Below are positions 12,764 to 24,963 of a DNA stretch of 64,000 nt, one piece after another. How positions within the stretch are numbered: the stretch's first letter is position 1; the number at the start of each line of letters is the position of its first letter. The notes below the pieces were generated by a model. The model was not told where the DNA came from and did not search any database. It was given only the letters and a program-made list of their open reading frames with translations. The position numbers and the translations under genes are program-made. The DNA comes from Tetrahymena thermophila SB210 (taxonomy: Eukaryota > Ciliophora > Oligohymenophorea > Hymenostomatida > Tetrahymenidae), in contig NW_002476157.1 in NCBI RefSeq assembly GCF_000189635.1, positions 558,001 through 622,000 on the forward strand. Reading direction: 5' to 3'.

Positions 12764-13889
12764 TCAAATTGCAAGCTTTACTTTGCCACCTTCAACTTTA
12801 ACATCACCTTCCTTTTGTTGAGACTATTATATAAATTGTAATATAAACGATTAATCATGAAAATATTTCTAAAATGTATTTTACTGATGAGGCATCGTTA
12901 AAACCTAAGTCTAATTTAACTTTATCACCAGGCTTGAATGCAGGTAAACCTTTTTATTATATAGATAATTTGTTATTTTTTTATATCAAAATTAATAAGT
13001 TTAAACCTTTGTAAGGACAGCTAGCACATCTGAAGGCATCTCCTAAATAACAATTACCACAGCTAGATTTAATATCACCCTTTTCAAGAGCTTGGAGAAG
13101 CTAATCATCAGATAAACCTTGTCTATTTTATATAATTAAAAATAATTACAATCGATTTGCTTTTTTCATTGTGTTTAAAAGTGTTAAAATTAATTTATGC
13201 TGTTTGAAAACATTATTAAAATTTTACTCTTTTTCTTTTCTTCCACAAGTGCAGTTCTTGCAAGCTTTTGGCTTAGTAGCACAACTTTCTTCAGTAGGGA
13301 CAACAACATTAACTTTATCATTGTTTAAGAGAGCATCTTCATCAACAGTGTTGTTGTCGATTTTTACTGCCTAGAAAGCATTTTTCTTTTTAATTTAAGG
13401 TTCAACTTGAACAACAGGACTATGCATATATTATCCATAAACATTGTTTTAAGTTTCAGTAGTAGCAGTAGTGCTATTTTAATTTTAAGTAGCATTAGTA
13501 GAGGCTACTTCTCTCTTAAGAGAAGCAGCTTATTAAAATTCAGGCTTAACAAAAACTAATTAGTTTGAAGTAGCAGTCTAAGCAGGATTGCTATTCTTAA
13601 AACCAGTAGCTTTCAATAATTTAACAAACTTTTCAAAATCTTCCTAATTAATTGAAGTGAATTTAATAATAATTTATCCTTCATTAGCCAAAATTCTATA
13701 TATGTGTCCAAGAGTTTTCAATGGTAATTCGCTAATGTTATCAACTTAAGCCAAAAATAATTTAAAAGAGTTGTCTCTTAAATATTCAATCAAAATTGTG
13801 GAGTCAGCAACAACTGTTTCCTTAATGTTTCTTGTTTCTAAAAGTGATTCTCTTTATTCCTTGCTTGCAGCGAAAACGACTGTATTCAT
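12764..13889 (-). CDS. CIAPIN1: anamorsin / CIAPIN1 (Dre2), cytosolic Fe-S cluster assembly
   Basis: Four exons (13889-13228, 13122-13007, 12949-12885, 12823-12764) join in phase to give 300 residues, close to the roughly 310 of animal CIAPIN1. The N-terminal methyltransferase-like domain starts [18 protein letters not shown]. The two diagnostic cysteine clusters are present: [17 protein letters not shown], the [2Fe-2S] site, and then [19 protein letters not shown], the twin CX2C site, followed by [12 protein letters not shown], which is near invariant in the family. The family passes electrons with Ndor1/Tah18 to cytosolic iron-sulfur assembly. Introns start GTAAAA, GTTTAA and GTAAAA and end in AG. 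An opposite-strand frame at 13171-13374 is only a shadow. The identification is very secure. Confidence 0.97.
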
Positions 13890-13900
13890 TTTTATATTTT

Positions 13901-14596
13901 TCAACGAGACTATATTAAACTTTACCTAATAATAAATTTGTAATTTTGTGATTTTTATTTATTATTCTAAAAGTTTCTTTCTTTTTTGGAATTTTTCTAA
14001 TTATCTTTTTATCTTAAAGGAAATTTACCAATTCGCTCCGAAATGATTGAAATATACATTTTCTCATTTATAGCATCTATGCTTACTTTATATGGCTTAT
14101 CAGAATGGCGTATATAAAATGATAATCCTTCTTTAGAAAGCAAATAGTTATGATATAATTATTCTAGAAATCTTCTATTTATATTACAAAATCTTTTTTT
14201 ATAGAATAACTGCTAAAAATGTTTTTCTTTTCCACAATATAAAAATATCAAAATAATAGGTTTCAAAAATTTAAAAATAATTCATATAAATATATTTTAG
14301 ACATCTAAATATATATTCTAACAGAAAATAATAAAACAATTATGATTACTTTTCATATATTCTGGCCAATTAATATAATTATTATCTATTTACACTAAAG
14401 ATAATAAAATTAACTTTCAAGCTTAAATTTTAGCCTTACTTTAATATTCTATGCACTTTCAAACGTATTAGAAAAATAAAATATTATATAAAATAATGCT
14501 TATATATTTTGTGTAATTCACTTCTTTTTGGACAATATAGTGTGGACAAACTTGAGCATTCAATTTCGCGAAAGGAAATGCTGTGCTTGAATACAT
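13901..14596 (-). CDS. possible small multi-exon gene, unknown function
   Basis: Two coding-like pieces lie in order on the minus strand. A likely first exon begins at ATG 14596 (MYSSTAFPFAKLNAQVCPHY) and is GC-richer than its surroundings, with a candidate donor (GTGAAT) after codon 25. A second frame, clear from about 14215 down, reads RRFLEQLYHNYLLSKEGL, then FYIRHSDKPYKVSIDAINEK, then ISERIGKFPLRQ, and ends at TGA 13901-13903. The exon structure between 14215 and 14520 is unresolved; a piece NWPEYMKSNHN near 14360 may be a middle exon. The stop lies only 11 bases before the CIAPIN1 start, which is unusually tight for this genome, so the true 3' end may differ. No family is recognised. Confidence 0.4.
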
Positions 14597-15494
14597 TTAG
14601 TAAGTAACTTGAAAGAATAAGGAATTGCTCAAATAATTAGTAATTAATGAATTATACATTTATTACTTTTTTAAATCAAGTAGGAAGAATACTTTAAATA
14701 AAATAATTTATTCGATATCATATATATTAATTTAAATTAGATATCTAAATAAAGGATAATAAAAATATAATTTTTAATAATATTATTAGCCACTTTATTC
14801 ACTTAATAAATTACTTTTTTACTATAGTTGTGTCGATATATCGAATTTTTCAAATATCCAATCTCCATATTAAATATAGATAATTATTTATTTTTATTTT
14901 ATCAATCATTTTAGGTAAGCAATTATAAAATTTTCAAATTTTAGAACTATGACATTTTATTTTAAAAATATATGTATCTATCAATATAAAAAAATTAAAT
15001 ATTGAGAAATGTTTTTATTTAGAAATTTATGAAAATATTTATGGATTGTGTTTTTAACATGAATTAAATGTATTATATTATATGGAAAAAAATTAAAACC
15101 AAACATATAATTTAGGAATTTATGTTAATTTAAATTTATGGTTTTTTAAGTAACAAATTTTACCACAAAATTAGTAATTATTATGGATTAATAAAAGATA
15201 ATAAAGTAAGTTATTAAAATCAAATATTTTTTATTATCTCAAACTGCAGTTTAATTTTATTTAGGAACAAACTGCTATATACTTTGAGATCAAATTTTAT
15301 AAATTTTAAATTATCAGAACAATACAACAAACAAAACCACTTTTGTGAATAAATTATTAATTAATTAATTAGTAGAAGTAGGATTTTTCTTTGCGTTATT
15401 ATTAAATTAATTAGAAACAAAATAAGAGGAAATTTAAAAATTAATTTATTAATAAGTAAGTAAGTTAGTTTGTTAGTTAGTTCATTTTTTAGGT
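14597..15494. other. AT-rich intergenic, divergent promoters
   Basis: This region lies between the possible minus-strand small gene and a plus-strand membrane-protein gene. It is AT-rich throughout with no gene visible. Just upstream of the next start is CATTTTTTAGGTATG, which could also be a splice acceptor for an unseen 5' exon. Confidence 0.4.
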
Positions 15495-16877
15495 ATGTAA
15501 GAATTCTAGATAGAGTAGTCTTAAACTTCAAAAATCCAGAAATCACTCTCGTTTGGGATAGCCATCAAGCTTACATTGAGCTTTTTAGACCTTTTGGGTA
15601 GCATCGATTATATTGTCAATGCTTAGAAATGTGAATAATTTATAAACTATATGCTCTACGCCATCATTGGAATCAACCCTTTAATTTAGGCAATTTTTTG
15701 GTCTAAGATATTTCATAAATCTGCTGAGCTAGATAAATAACATAAGTTTGGTTCTTAGTATCACTTATCTTAACTTTAAAAGGAGTTGGTTTACTCTTAG
15801 AATATGAGTTTGTAAAAAGTTGTTAAATTATAAATAAAATCTTATTTTGCTGAATGCTTAGGTGAAATATTTTCAGTATTAAGGTATCTTCCTCATGGAA
15901 TAGTTTATTCGCTGGGTAGTCAGCTAAGGATACTAAACATTCTTATTTCATCCAAATATTGCAAGAATTTGACAATAACTCCTCACTTTTTCAATGTTTT
16001 TCGCTAGAGACTTAACTCATAGGGAAATGAAATATAAATTGAGACAGGCCACTATAAAACTAAACTTAATGACTAGGATGAAGTCATAGACGATAGAATA
16101 TGGCTATAGATGGATATAGAAACTTCAGTAAACAGAAGTGACAAGAGGAATACTTAACCCAGCAATTCTACCTTTAATGAGTCTCAATTACTTGAAGTAC
16201 TTTAGCCTTAAACTTTTATGGATGTCTTTACAAGCTAATAAATGAGAAGGTTTATTATGATTTCAGAGTCTATTTAATTCTTGTTTTAAAGTGTTCCTTT
16301 TATCATTATTGAAATTATTAACAACTAGATGACACAAACTTGGTTGTCTGTTGATGAAACTTACATACCAAATTTAGCTATATTCATACTAGCTTGCATA
16401 TAAGTTACTTTTACTTTGAACATTTTTATTGATCTCCTTATTACAGAAGATTCTATCTTATATTTGAAAATGTAAGACCTTCTCAAATACTATGACGAAT
16501 AATTTAAAAAAGGAGCTAACGTACATCCTTTGATATCTATTCCATAGATACCTTCTGAATTTGTCTTTTTAGACATCAAAGATGCCTTCTTATTTAACAA
16601 CATTAATCAAAAATTCAAAGATAGGATTAAGTATCTGAAATATTTGATTTCTAAATAACCAGATTTATTTTAGCATTATATCACTCTCCTTGGTTAATAT
16701 AAATGCAATAATCTCAAAAGAATTTAGTTTGATTTAAAGTAATCTAAAATATATTGCATTTGTTTCTTTTAATTTGTTTTATTAAATATTTAATTTATTG
16801 TTTTAATTAATTAAAAATCAATAAAAATAAATTTTAAATAAAAAAATACTTTGTTTTTATTGATTAAAAGTTTTTGA
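15495..16877 (+). CDS. multi-pass membrane protein, unnamed
   Basis: An open frame of 460 residues from ATG 15495 (MQEFQIEQSQTSKIQKSLSF) to TGA 16875-16877. Hydrophobic segments include IKLTLSFLDLLGSIDYI, NYMLYAIIGINPLIQAIFW, ILISS-flanked helices, FLFQSVPFIIIEIINNQ and NLAIFILACIQVTFTLNIFI, so at least five to six membrane spans are likely. The QSVPFIIIEIIN-type helix after a long loop is a little like XK-related membrane proteins, but this is too weak to name. The last 40 or so codons (after about 16750) become extremely AT-rich and lack coding character. The true end may be an intron from about 16739 that joins the next gene. The function is not known. Confidence 0.7.
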
Positions 16878-16926
16878 TTAAATTTTAAAAAGGTAAAATT
16901 AGTTAAATGACTAATCAATTGATCAT

Positions 16927-19900
16927 ATGATAAGCAAGAGCTTTGAAACACTTACAAAATGTGAGTAGCTTATTGATGTTAGTTTCGATTTTAGGTAATT
17001 AGAGTATTTAGTTATTTAAATATTTAGTAATACTTTTTTATAATGATATTAGCTAAAATGAAATCACAAAGGCTGGCTCTTAAAAACTGACAACTTACAT
17101 TAGCAAAAGATTCAAACTATAAAATCTAGAAATAATATTTAGGTAAACTAAAATCAATTCAATAATCTTTACATTTTTTATATAAATGTAAATAGCAAAA
17201 ACAATATACTTTTATAAGAGGCATATGAATCTCTTAATAGCTTTAAAGAGTACTTAAATGTTAAAGAAACTAAAATCGTCTGGTAATTATTTGTTCATAA
17301 TTAATACTGAATTAAAATGTAATAATTTGCTAATTAGGAGTGACCATTACCAAACAGAAAACATTTTATCAAAGAAATCCCTTATTGAAAATGAGAGTGT
17401 TTATGTACTACTTTACAGAGGATCTCACCCGTTGGAAAAATATAAGGAAATGATTGACAAACACCAATCTTTCCATTTAGATATATAGTAAATATTCAAA
17501 TTAATAAATTTACATATTTCCCTCCTTTTTTTTTAACTCATTTTTTCTCAAATTTGCTTTTAGTAATTTCAATTTAATTAAATGTAATAAATCGTAAAAA
17601 ATTTTTTGAGTGGCTTAAACAAAATAGTTTAATAATTAAAAATATTCCTTTAAATAATTATAATACTAATAATTAAAAGAATTGACGAATTGTAAGCAGA
17701 CCTTATATACAACTTTTCTAAATTGAAGATAAATGATGCTAGATATTCTGTTTGGTAAATTAATAATAAAATAAATTATTTTTAGAGTTTGTTTAATTCG
17801 ATTTAGTTCACATATTGAAGACAAAAGAAGCTTCACAATATACTCAGATCTTAGGAAAATCAAATATGAAGAGAAGCTTAAATCGCTTTAACATCACAAC
17901 AATATCTCAAACGGAGTTTTTATATTTGATCTACAATGCCTCCTTCTTTCTAGCAAAGACAATATAAATTCTGATAGTCTAGAAAGACTTGCTCTATAAT
18001 TAAATTAGCTATAAAAATATCAGGCTATTGTTCTTGATTTAACGTAATTAAATATAAAATTAATTCTAACTTTATAAAAATTATTTTTTTCTCTCAACAA
18101 AGGTCATTTAACATAAACTTTGACTTTATACCTAGCTTTGCTTCTACTTTCAAAGAAGATTCAGCGATCAAAAAATAAGTTCACCTTTACATAAAGTAGA
18201 TATTTTAATTTATAGTTTAATAATTTTATTAAACTCTTTAATTTAGCTATGAGTCTATAAACTATGAATCTGTAGAATAGCTCTTAAAGATATAAAACGA
18301 TTCTGTCAACTTACCAAATTCAAGTGAAAATGATAGAAGGATACTCATATTCACTAAGTAAATTTATTTATCTTTTAACTCAATTAAAAATTAACAATCA
18401 CGTTTTGTTAGGTAAAAAAATTTAAGTGAATCTTAAATCATAAACATGATCTAATCTTTTAGAAATCTTAAAGATCTTACTAGTATCTATTTGAAGTATA
18501 TAATTTAAAAATGGAAAAAATTATTGTTAAATCATTTTTTAAAATAAAAGTTTACCTAACATAGAATAAAATGGTATTAGTTTATTATCTCAAAATTTAG
18601 AGCATCTTTAAAGTCTAAAAGGTCTAGAGCTGATTTTAGGGTAGATATATATTTTGATTGTTTAAAGATGCTAATTTAATTATATTTTTATTATAGAAAC
18701 TGTGGAATTAAAATTGAAGGAATAAATAAAATTGCTTAGTCTCTCAAAAACTTTAAAAATCTTAACAATTTAGGAATTGACATAGAGTATTTATAAAAAT
18801 AATTTTTAATTATTAAAGTATTAATAAACTAATAGGTTCTTTTAGTTAAAGGAAAATGGAGTAGCTTCATTTTGCCAAGGAATAGAGGAACTAATAAACT
18901 TAAATAGACTTTTCTTAAGGATAGAGTAATTTTATTAAATGTTAAATTAATAAATTTATTTAATATTTTTTAACAGCCATGGAAGCATTGGAAATTCAGG
19001 ATTAGTTACACTTTCAAAATCTATTGAGAAATTACAAAATATTAAAGATCTCATACTCTTTTTAGGGTAATTATTTAAAAGATTTTATGTATAAATAATT
19101 TTTCTAAAAATGATTTAAAGAGCAAATAGCTTTTCGATAGAAGGAATCTAAAGTTTATCTCACTCTTTGTGCACACTTTAGAATTTGCAACAATTATCTT
19201 TGGATATGAAGTAATTTAATCATTAAAAAATTAAATTTAATTTGAGAAAAATAATATATAATAGCTCCACTAATATTGGATAAGATGGTCTAATAGAAAT
19301 TTTATAAGTTATTTAAAAAAATAAACTCTTACAATAATTTACTTTAAAAGCTCAGTAAAATATTTTTAATTTTATTAATTCTTTGCACTCAAAAATAAAA
19401 TAATAAAATATAGCTATGGATCAATATTTAAATCAGAATTAAGTCATAATATATAAGAATGCTTAAAGGAATCTCAATTAAACAAAATAGTCCTAGATTT
19501 GTTGTAATATAAAATTAAAAAAATAAATTATAAAATCTATTTAATTAAAAGTGGAAATAAGATTACAAATGATGGTTTTATTTCAATTACAAATGGACTT
19601 TGTGAACTTAAAAAGTTGGAAGATTTAAGTTTATTATTAAGGTTATTTATTTATTTTTAGCTAATATTTATTTATTTTTTAAAATATAAATAGTGATTGT
19701 GAAATATAAACTGAAGGATTGGATTATTTTAGTTCATAGTTAAACAAACTTGAAAAGTTAACAATCATAGATTTAGATTTCAGGTAGATATTTCTAAACT
19801 TACCTATTTTTATTTATAAATACTTTTTTAACTCCTCATAAAAATTTTGAGTAAGTATTCTTATTTTTTAATGTTAATTAATAAAATTGTTTTATTAAAA

Positions 19901-20875
19901 AAAGTATTGCTTTTAGAATTAATTATCTAAGTTTTTATAATTTAAAAAAAAAAATTTTTGAAAAATGAAATTAACAAACATTTTAGTTTCAACTAGAAAC
20001 ATTACTTTAAATATTATTTAATTTTTAAGAAATAATAGATTAAATCGAACAAGCATTTAAAAGATAAGCTAAGCTCTTTCAGAAATTAAAAAGTTGAAAA
20101 AAATAAACTTAAATCTTAGGTAAATTATAAATTTTAACTAATTAAAAAATTTATTCAAAACAATAAATAAAAAAAGGAACACATATTTAACTGAATTCCC
20201 TTTTTCTTGCTTAGTAGAAAATCTATGTATATTGACATAAATTGAAACTCTTCATTTGGATTTAGGGTATTTTTAAAAGAATATTTAAATACTTTTACAA
20301 TATATTTTTAACTAATTATTAAAAGGGAGAATGAATTTTTAACAAGTCCAATGAAAAATTTGCAAATAAAATCATAAAACATAACATCTTTAAGATTCTT
20401 AAAAGTTGTCATGGAGTAATAAATATATATATTTATTAAATATCTAATTCAGATAATTATTGATTTATTAAATAAATAAATAATAGATAAAGTCAATTCC
20501 TCAACAAAGATCTCGATTATTTATCAAATTTCTTGTCATAAAATAATTAACTTTTTGAATTATCAATTAATATAAGGTAATTTAATAAATTGTTTTAATT
20601 TTGCCAATTATATTTCCTTATCAACAATAGTGGGGTATATATTGAACCAGAGAGGGTTTAAAATCTTTTAAATACTTTTGAAGACTTCAATTCTAAATTG
20701 ATTAAGCTAGTATTAAAAATAGAGTAAGTTAATTATTTATTTGATTATCTTTATTTTATAAACAAAAAAATAAACAAATTAATTAATTTTATATAGTTAA
20801 TCTTTGATGAATGACATCTAATACATTTATGAGAGGCTAAAAAATAGAAAAATTGACTTTCAAATATTACATTGA
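16927..20875 (+). CDS. RNI-like leucine-rich-repeat protein, many exons
   Basis: A chain of short exons separated by AT-rich GT...AG introns, most exons encoding one or two repeats. Early exons: 16927-16994 (MISKSFETLTKCEQLIDVSF) and 17053-17142 (ITKAGSQKLTTYISKRF). Then comes a non-repeat region to about 18360 (ENESVYVLLYRGSHPLEKYK; FTIYSDLRKIKYEEKLKSL). From about 18590 repeats of the form G...L...L..L..L..L.L.. follow (EGINKIAQSLKNFKNLNN; GNSGLVTLSKSIEKLQNIKD; NDGFISITNGLCELKKLED; RTSIQKISQALSEIKKLKKI). The last exon ends DIQYIYERLKNRKI before TGA 20873-20875. This matches the ribonuclease-inhibitor-like LRR genes common in Tetrahymena, likely protein-binding scaffolds. The exact exon count (about 15) and start are uncertain; only 49 bases separate it from the previous stop. 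Confidence 0.7.
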
Positions 20876-21416
20876 TGAGAAAGAGTGATGACAATAATTA
20901 TATTAAAATTTATTTCATCAAGCAAATCTAGTTTATTCAGTTCGTTAAAAGCAGTTAATTATAATAAAATCCTTATTATTACTATTTTTTATTTAGGAAT
21001 TTTGCTGTAAATTTTTATATATAAAGTTAATTATATTATTATTTTTATTTATGTATTTTTTTTTTTTTTTTATGCTTGTTAATTGCGAGAATTTTAATTA
21101 GAAATTAAAAAATTTTTTCTGTGATTATTTGATTGAATGAATTTTAAGCTAAATCTTTTTAAGTATTTAAGAATTTTATGTGGATTAGAAAAATCTCATA
21201 ACCATACATTATTTTTACAGTAATGAATTAATTTAGTATTTTTATTATATTTATCTTGTGAGTTATGAAGTTTGGATTACTGAATATCCCAGTAAATAAA
21301 TTAAGAATAAATGCGTTTGAAAACTAATTGGTAAAATAAATATAAAATTTACTTTTTTTTGTATAATTAGCAATTATTCAATCAATTAATCAAAAATTAT
21401 AAGTAATAATTTATAA
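20876..21416. other. AT-rich intergenic with long T-run
   Basis: AT-rich spacer between two plus-strand genes, with a 16-base T-run at 21056-21071. No coding signal is seen. It should carry the terminator of the LRR gene and the promoter of the TPR-like gene. Confidence 0.45.
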
Positions 21417-23527
21417 ATGTCATTTCTAAGAAACAAAAGTTAACCAAGGCTAGCCTCTTTGAGCAAAATTAATCCTTAAATGCAGGCGTTAAATTAGTTA
21501 AAAAAATACAGAATGTTGAGTATGGATAATTCCCCTATTAATAGTTATAACAAGATTGATTAACCAGGGTTTCTTCCTTCGATTCTACCTACAAATAATA
21601 CTCTACCATTATCTACAAAAAGTAAAAAATCATCAGTTGACAATTCTATTTTTACAAATAATTCTATAATCCATAGCGAAAGCTATGCTAGAAAATTAAA
21701 GAAAAAAAGCTTAAGTACTCAAAATATCCATGATTAGTTCCAATATCTCAATAATAGCTAATTGAGTAATCAACAACAAAATGCTAAAAATAAACAAAGT
21801 GTATAGTTGCTAAAAAATAAAAATTATTCATAGATAAATATTAGTAATGCTAGTACTCTAAACGTATCGTAGAATAATAGTAAGCAGGATTTTAGTATTA
21901 TGTTGAATGAATATCAAAATTCAAAATTGACTAAGAATGCGATAAACAACTCCTACCTTTCATCTAGTATAGCTAAATCTCTTAATTCATCAAGACTTTA
22001 TGCTAATAATAGCAAAATGGTAACTGAACAAAAGATTATTAATTTTGAAAGTGAGCTCCAAAAAATGATAAACATGTATAACAATAACTAAACTCACTAG
22101 CATACTGAATCGGATAATCGAGCAAAAGCTAAAGATGACTCATTAGTCTTCGAAGAAGATAGCATTTTTGCTAATTAAATTCAAACGGATTCTATAAATG
22201 ATAAAGAAATAGCTTCAAGGACAGCTATTTAAAGAAGAGATAAACTAGATTTTTAGAAACAATAAACACGCCTCAGATAAATGGATGCACTCCATTTAGA
22301 ATATAAAATGTTGTTATCTGAGATTCAAGGAGATATTAAGAAAGATAATTTATTCAACATAATGAATTCAATCATAGAATTAAGTGAGAAATCATTTGGA
22401 AATTCTGAATTTCTAATTAAAAATTATTGTCTGTATGCTGATATTTGTAGAGACATTGGAGATTTTAATAAATCTGTGTAACTTCTTCACCATGCTAGGC
22501 TTATAAGCACAATCACTTCAAAATATTAAATTAAATTGCAGCTATATAAAAAAGTTTCAGAAATCCTTTCTTAGTCAGGCTAGAACGAAAAAGCTCTTGT
22601 CTATCTCAAAAAAATGTTGAGACTTTCATGGAAATTAAAAAATGATGATGTTGAAATAGAGGCTTATGACTTAATTGGAAAGGTACTCATGTTATTGGGT
22701 GAAGTTGATCTTGCCGATTTTTTCCATCAAAAAAGTATGAATAACGATAAAGAATTAGCTGATTCACCACTGAGAATAGCAGGTAATTAAAATCTTCAAA
22801 ATGTTCTTTTTTAATACTAAAAAATGTAAGGATATTTTCTTTTAATGAGCCAATCCATCCTTATAATTTTTAATATTATTCATAATTTTCTATTTATAGT
22901 TCTTATTAAATAAATTTTTAGTATTAGTTTATTTAATTTTCTTAATCTAATAGATCTTATTATAATTTAAACAAAAATAATTTAACAGGGGAAATTGGAG
23001 TAAAAGTTAGAATTGCAAATTAATAAATTAACGACAACTAAACCTATAAAAGTGATAGTGATGACGATTTAGATTTATAATCTTTCCCTAAATCAAAGCA
23101 AGATGAACATGCTATGAGAAGCGAAATACTGAAGCAACAAAAAAAACAATAATATTTCTCTCTACCTAAAATAGTGACTAACTATGGAAAACGTTATTAG
23201 TCTATTGGAAGAGTTAATTTACCATCTTATATTAGAGAAGAGTTAGAAATCAAAGTTTCCTAACGCCTTAGTCACATGAGCCAAAACAGAGATTTAAAAA
23301 ATTTCTATGTTTATACCTATAAAAACTAAAACTTCTGGATCAAAGATGGCGACTTTAATTAACAGTAAAGATTTTATGTGCTAAAGAAAAATTATAACAA
23401 ACACAGATCAACTGTTAGCAAAATAGTAAAAGAACTAATTGCCTAATAATTTAAAAACATGTAAGAAGTAAAGTAGATTTTAGAAACAGACAACATCAAA
23501 ATACTAAATCCTGATATTTTATAATGA
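21417..23527 (+). CDS. TPR-like helical-repeat protein
   Basis: Two exons (21417-22782, 22989-23527; intron GTAATTAAAA...TTTAACAG) give 634 residues ending in TGA 23525-23527. I chose the upstream ATG (MSFLRNKSQPRLASLSKINP) because the frame is open and hydrophilic from there; a second in-frame ATG is at 21480. The N-terminal 270 residues are low-complexity, rich in S, N and Q. Residues about 290-450 are paired helices of tetratricopeptide type (NYCLYADICRDIGDFNKSVQ, then LYKKVSEILSQSGQNEKALV, then EAYDLIGKVLMLLGEVDLAD), a fold used for protein binding. The C-terminus is basic (KNYNKHRSTVSKIVKEL). No partner or location can be read from the sequence. Confidence 0.85.
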
Positions 23528-24963
23528 AGCCATCAGTTATTACATTATAAGAGCATAAAAAATTAATCAATTTTCCACCCATAGTACCACTTTTCCTACT
23601 ATAAATTTATTTATTTATTAAATAATAAAAAATAAATTATGTTAGTTAAATCTAATGTAATAGCAAATTATGATATATTTTTATTTATTCCTTATATTTT
23701 TAAAGTTAATATTTGTTCTCATTTAAAAAAAACAAATTAATTAAATTAAATTAGTTTTTTAAATATTTTGAAAACTATCAAAATTTTTATATTAATGTAA
23801 TATGAAGTAAATCATTTTCGCTCAATCTAAATAATATCAAAATACTATGAGTTTGTATAAATTCTTAATTTTCAATCTTTCTTATTTTTTAATCAATAAA
23901 CAATAAAAATAAAATCATCATTCAATTTTTTAACATTTTATTTAAAGAAAGTTGTTTATACTATATTCTTTTGATTATTTTCGATAGTAAAATTTACTCT
24001 AATTTAAGGAATGACTAAAATAATTTTTTTAAAATATATTTCTCCTTAACATTAGTTACTTTCTAAATAATAGTTGAGAATCTAAATAAAAGATTATGTA
24101 TTCAATATTTTACATTGAAAATATATTGAAATTAAAAAAAATAACTAAAAATAAATTTATCTTTCAATTTTTAAGAGTAAATATTTAAACTGAAGCTAGC
24201 ATTTAAAATGAAATCAAAATAATTTGTTTATAGAGCAAAGAAATAGCAAAATTTTTTATACTATCTATGTTTAAGAATGCTTAAATTATTTATTTTTACA
24301 ACACTAAAAATAGAACTTTTTTTAAACTTTAAGTGTAGTTTATTATGAAAATATTCTTATTTTAGTCTTTTTAGTACAAAAGTTTTTAAAATATTAATAT
24401 CTAATTTTTGGCAAACATCACCTTTTAAGTATATAAAAATTATAAATGTTTTACAATTTCACTTTAGTTTTACCAAATTTTGGATTCAAATATTACTTGA
24501 ATAATAGAAAAAAAATCTAAAAAAATTATTATCAAAAAATTTATATTGAATAATATTTTAAATCTAATAAATTAGATTAAGAAAAAAATATTTTTTTGAT
24601 TTAAAATTAAGTCAATAATAATTATTAAAATTTACCAGATAAAATCATAAATGTTTATAAAAAGTCTATATTATAAATAAATCATCTTCAAAAGATTTTT
24701 TGAAATTATTTTGAATGGTATAAATCAATTAATCAATAAATTATTTATTTTGAATTTGAAGTATTTTACTTGTATTAATTTTAGATACAACTTTAATTAA
24801 GATGATATCTTGTAATAAATTTAGAAATCATAAAAATTTACCTGTTTTTGTTTATTTGTTTAATAATAAGTTTTTTAGATAAACAAAATAATTAATAGCC
24901 AAGAATAATAAAGGAAATAGTATTAGTTGTAGTAGTAGTAGTTTGGAGAAATTCATCTAATAT
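23528..24963. other. long AT-rich intergenic, no gene seen
   Basis: 1.4 kb of extremely AT-rich DNA between two plus-strand genes. I found no coding-like stretch, structured RNA or long repeat. Near 24925-24945 there is a short GTA trinucleotide run (AGTAGTAGTAGT). Confidence 0.45.

Noticed and set aside
13171-13374. Plus-strand standard-code frame inside CIAPIN1
   Set aside because: It lies opposite conserved CIAPIN1 sequence and its first intron; no independent support.
14520-14600. GC-richer patch with a short hairpin (AGCATT...AATGCT), considered as a structured RNA
   Set aside because: The stem is short and the patch reads well as an exon; no match to U1-U6, telomerase or SRP RNA features that I know.
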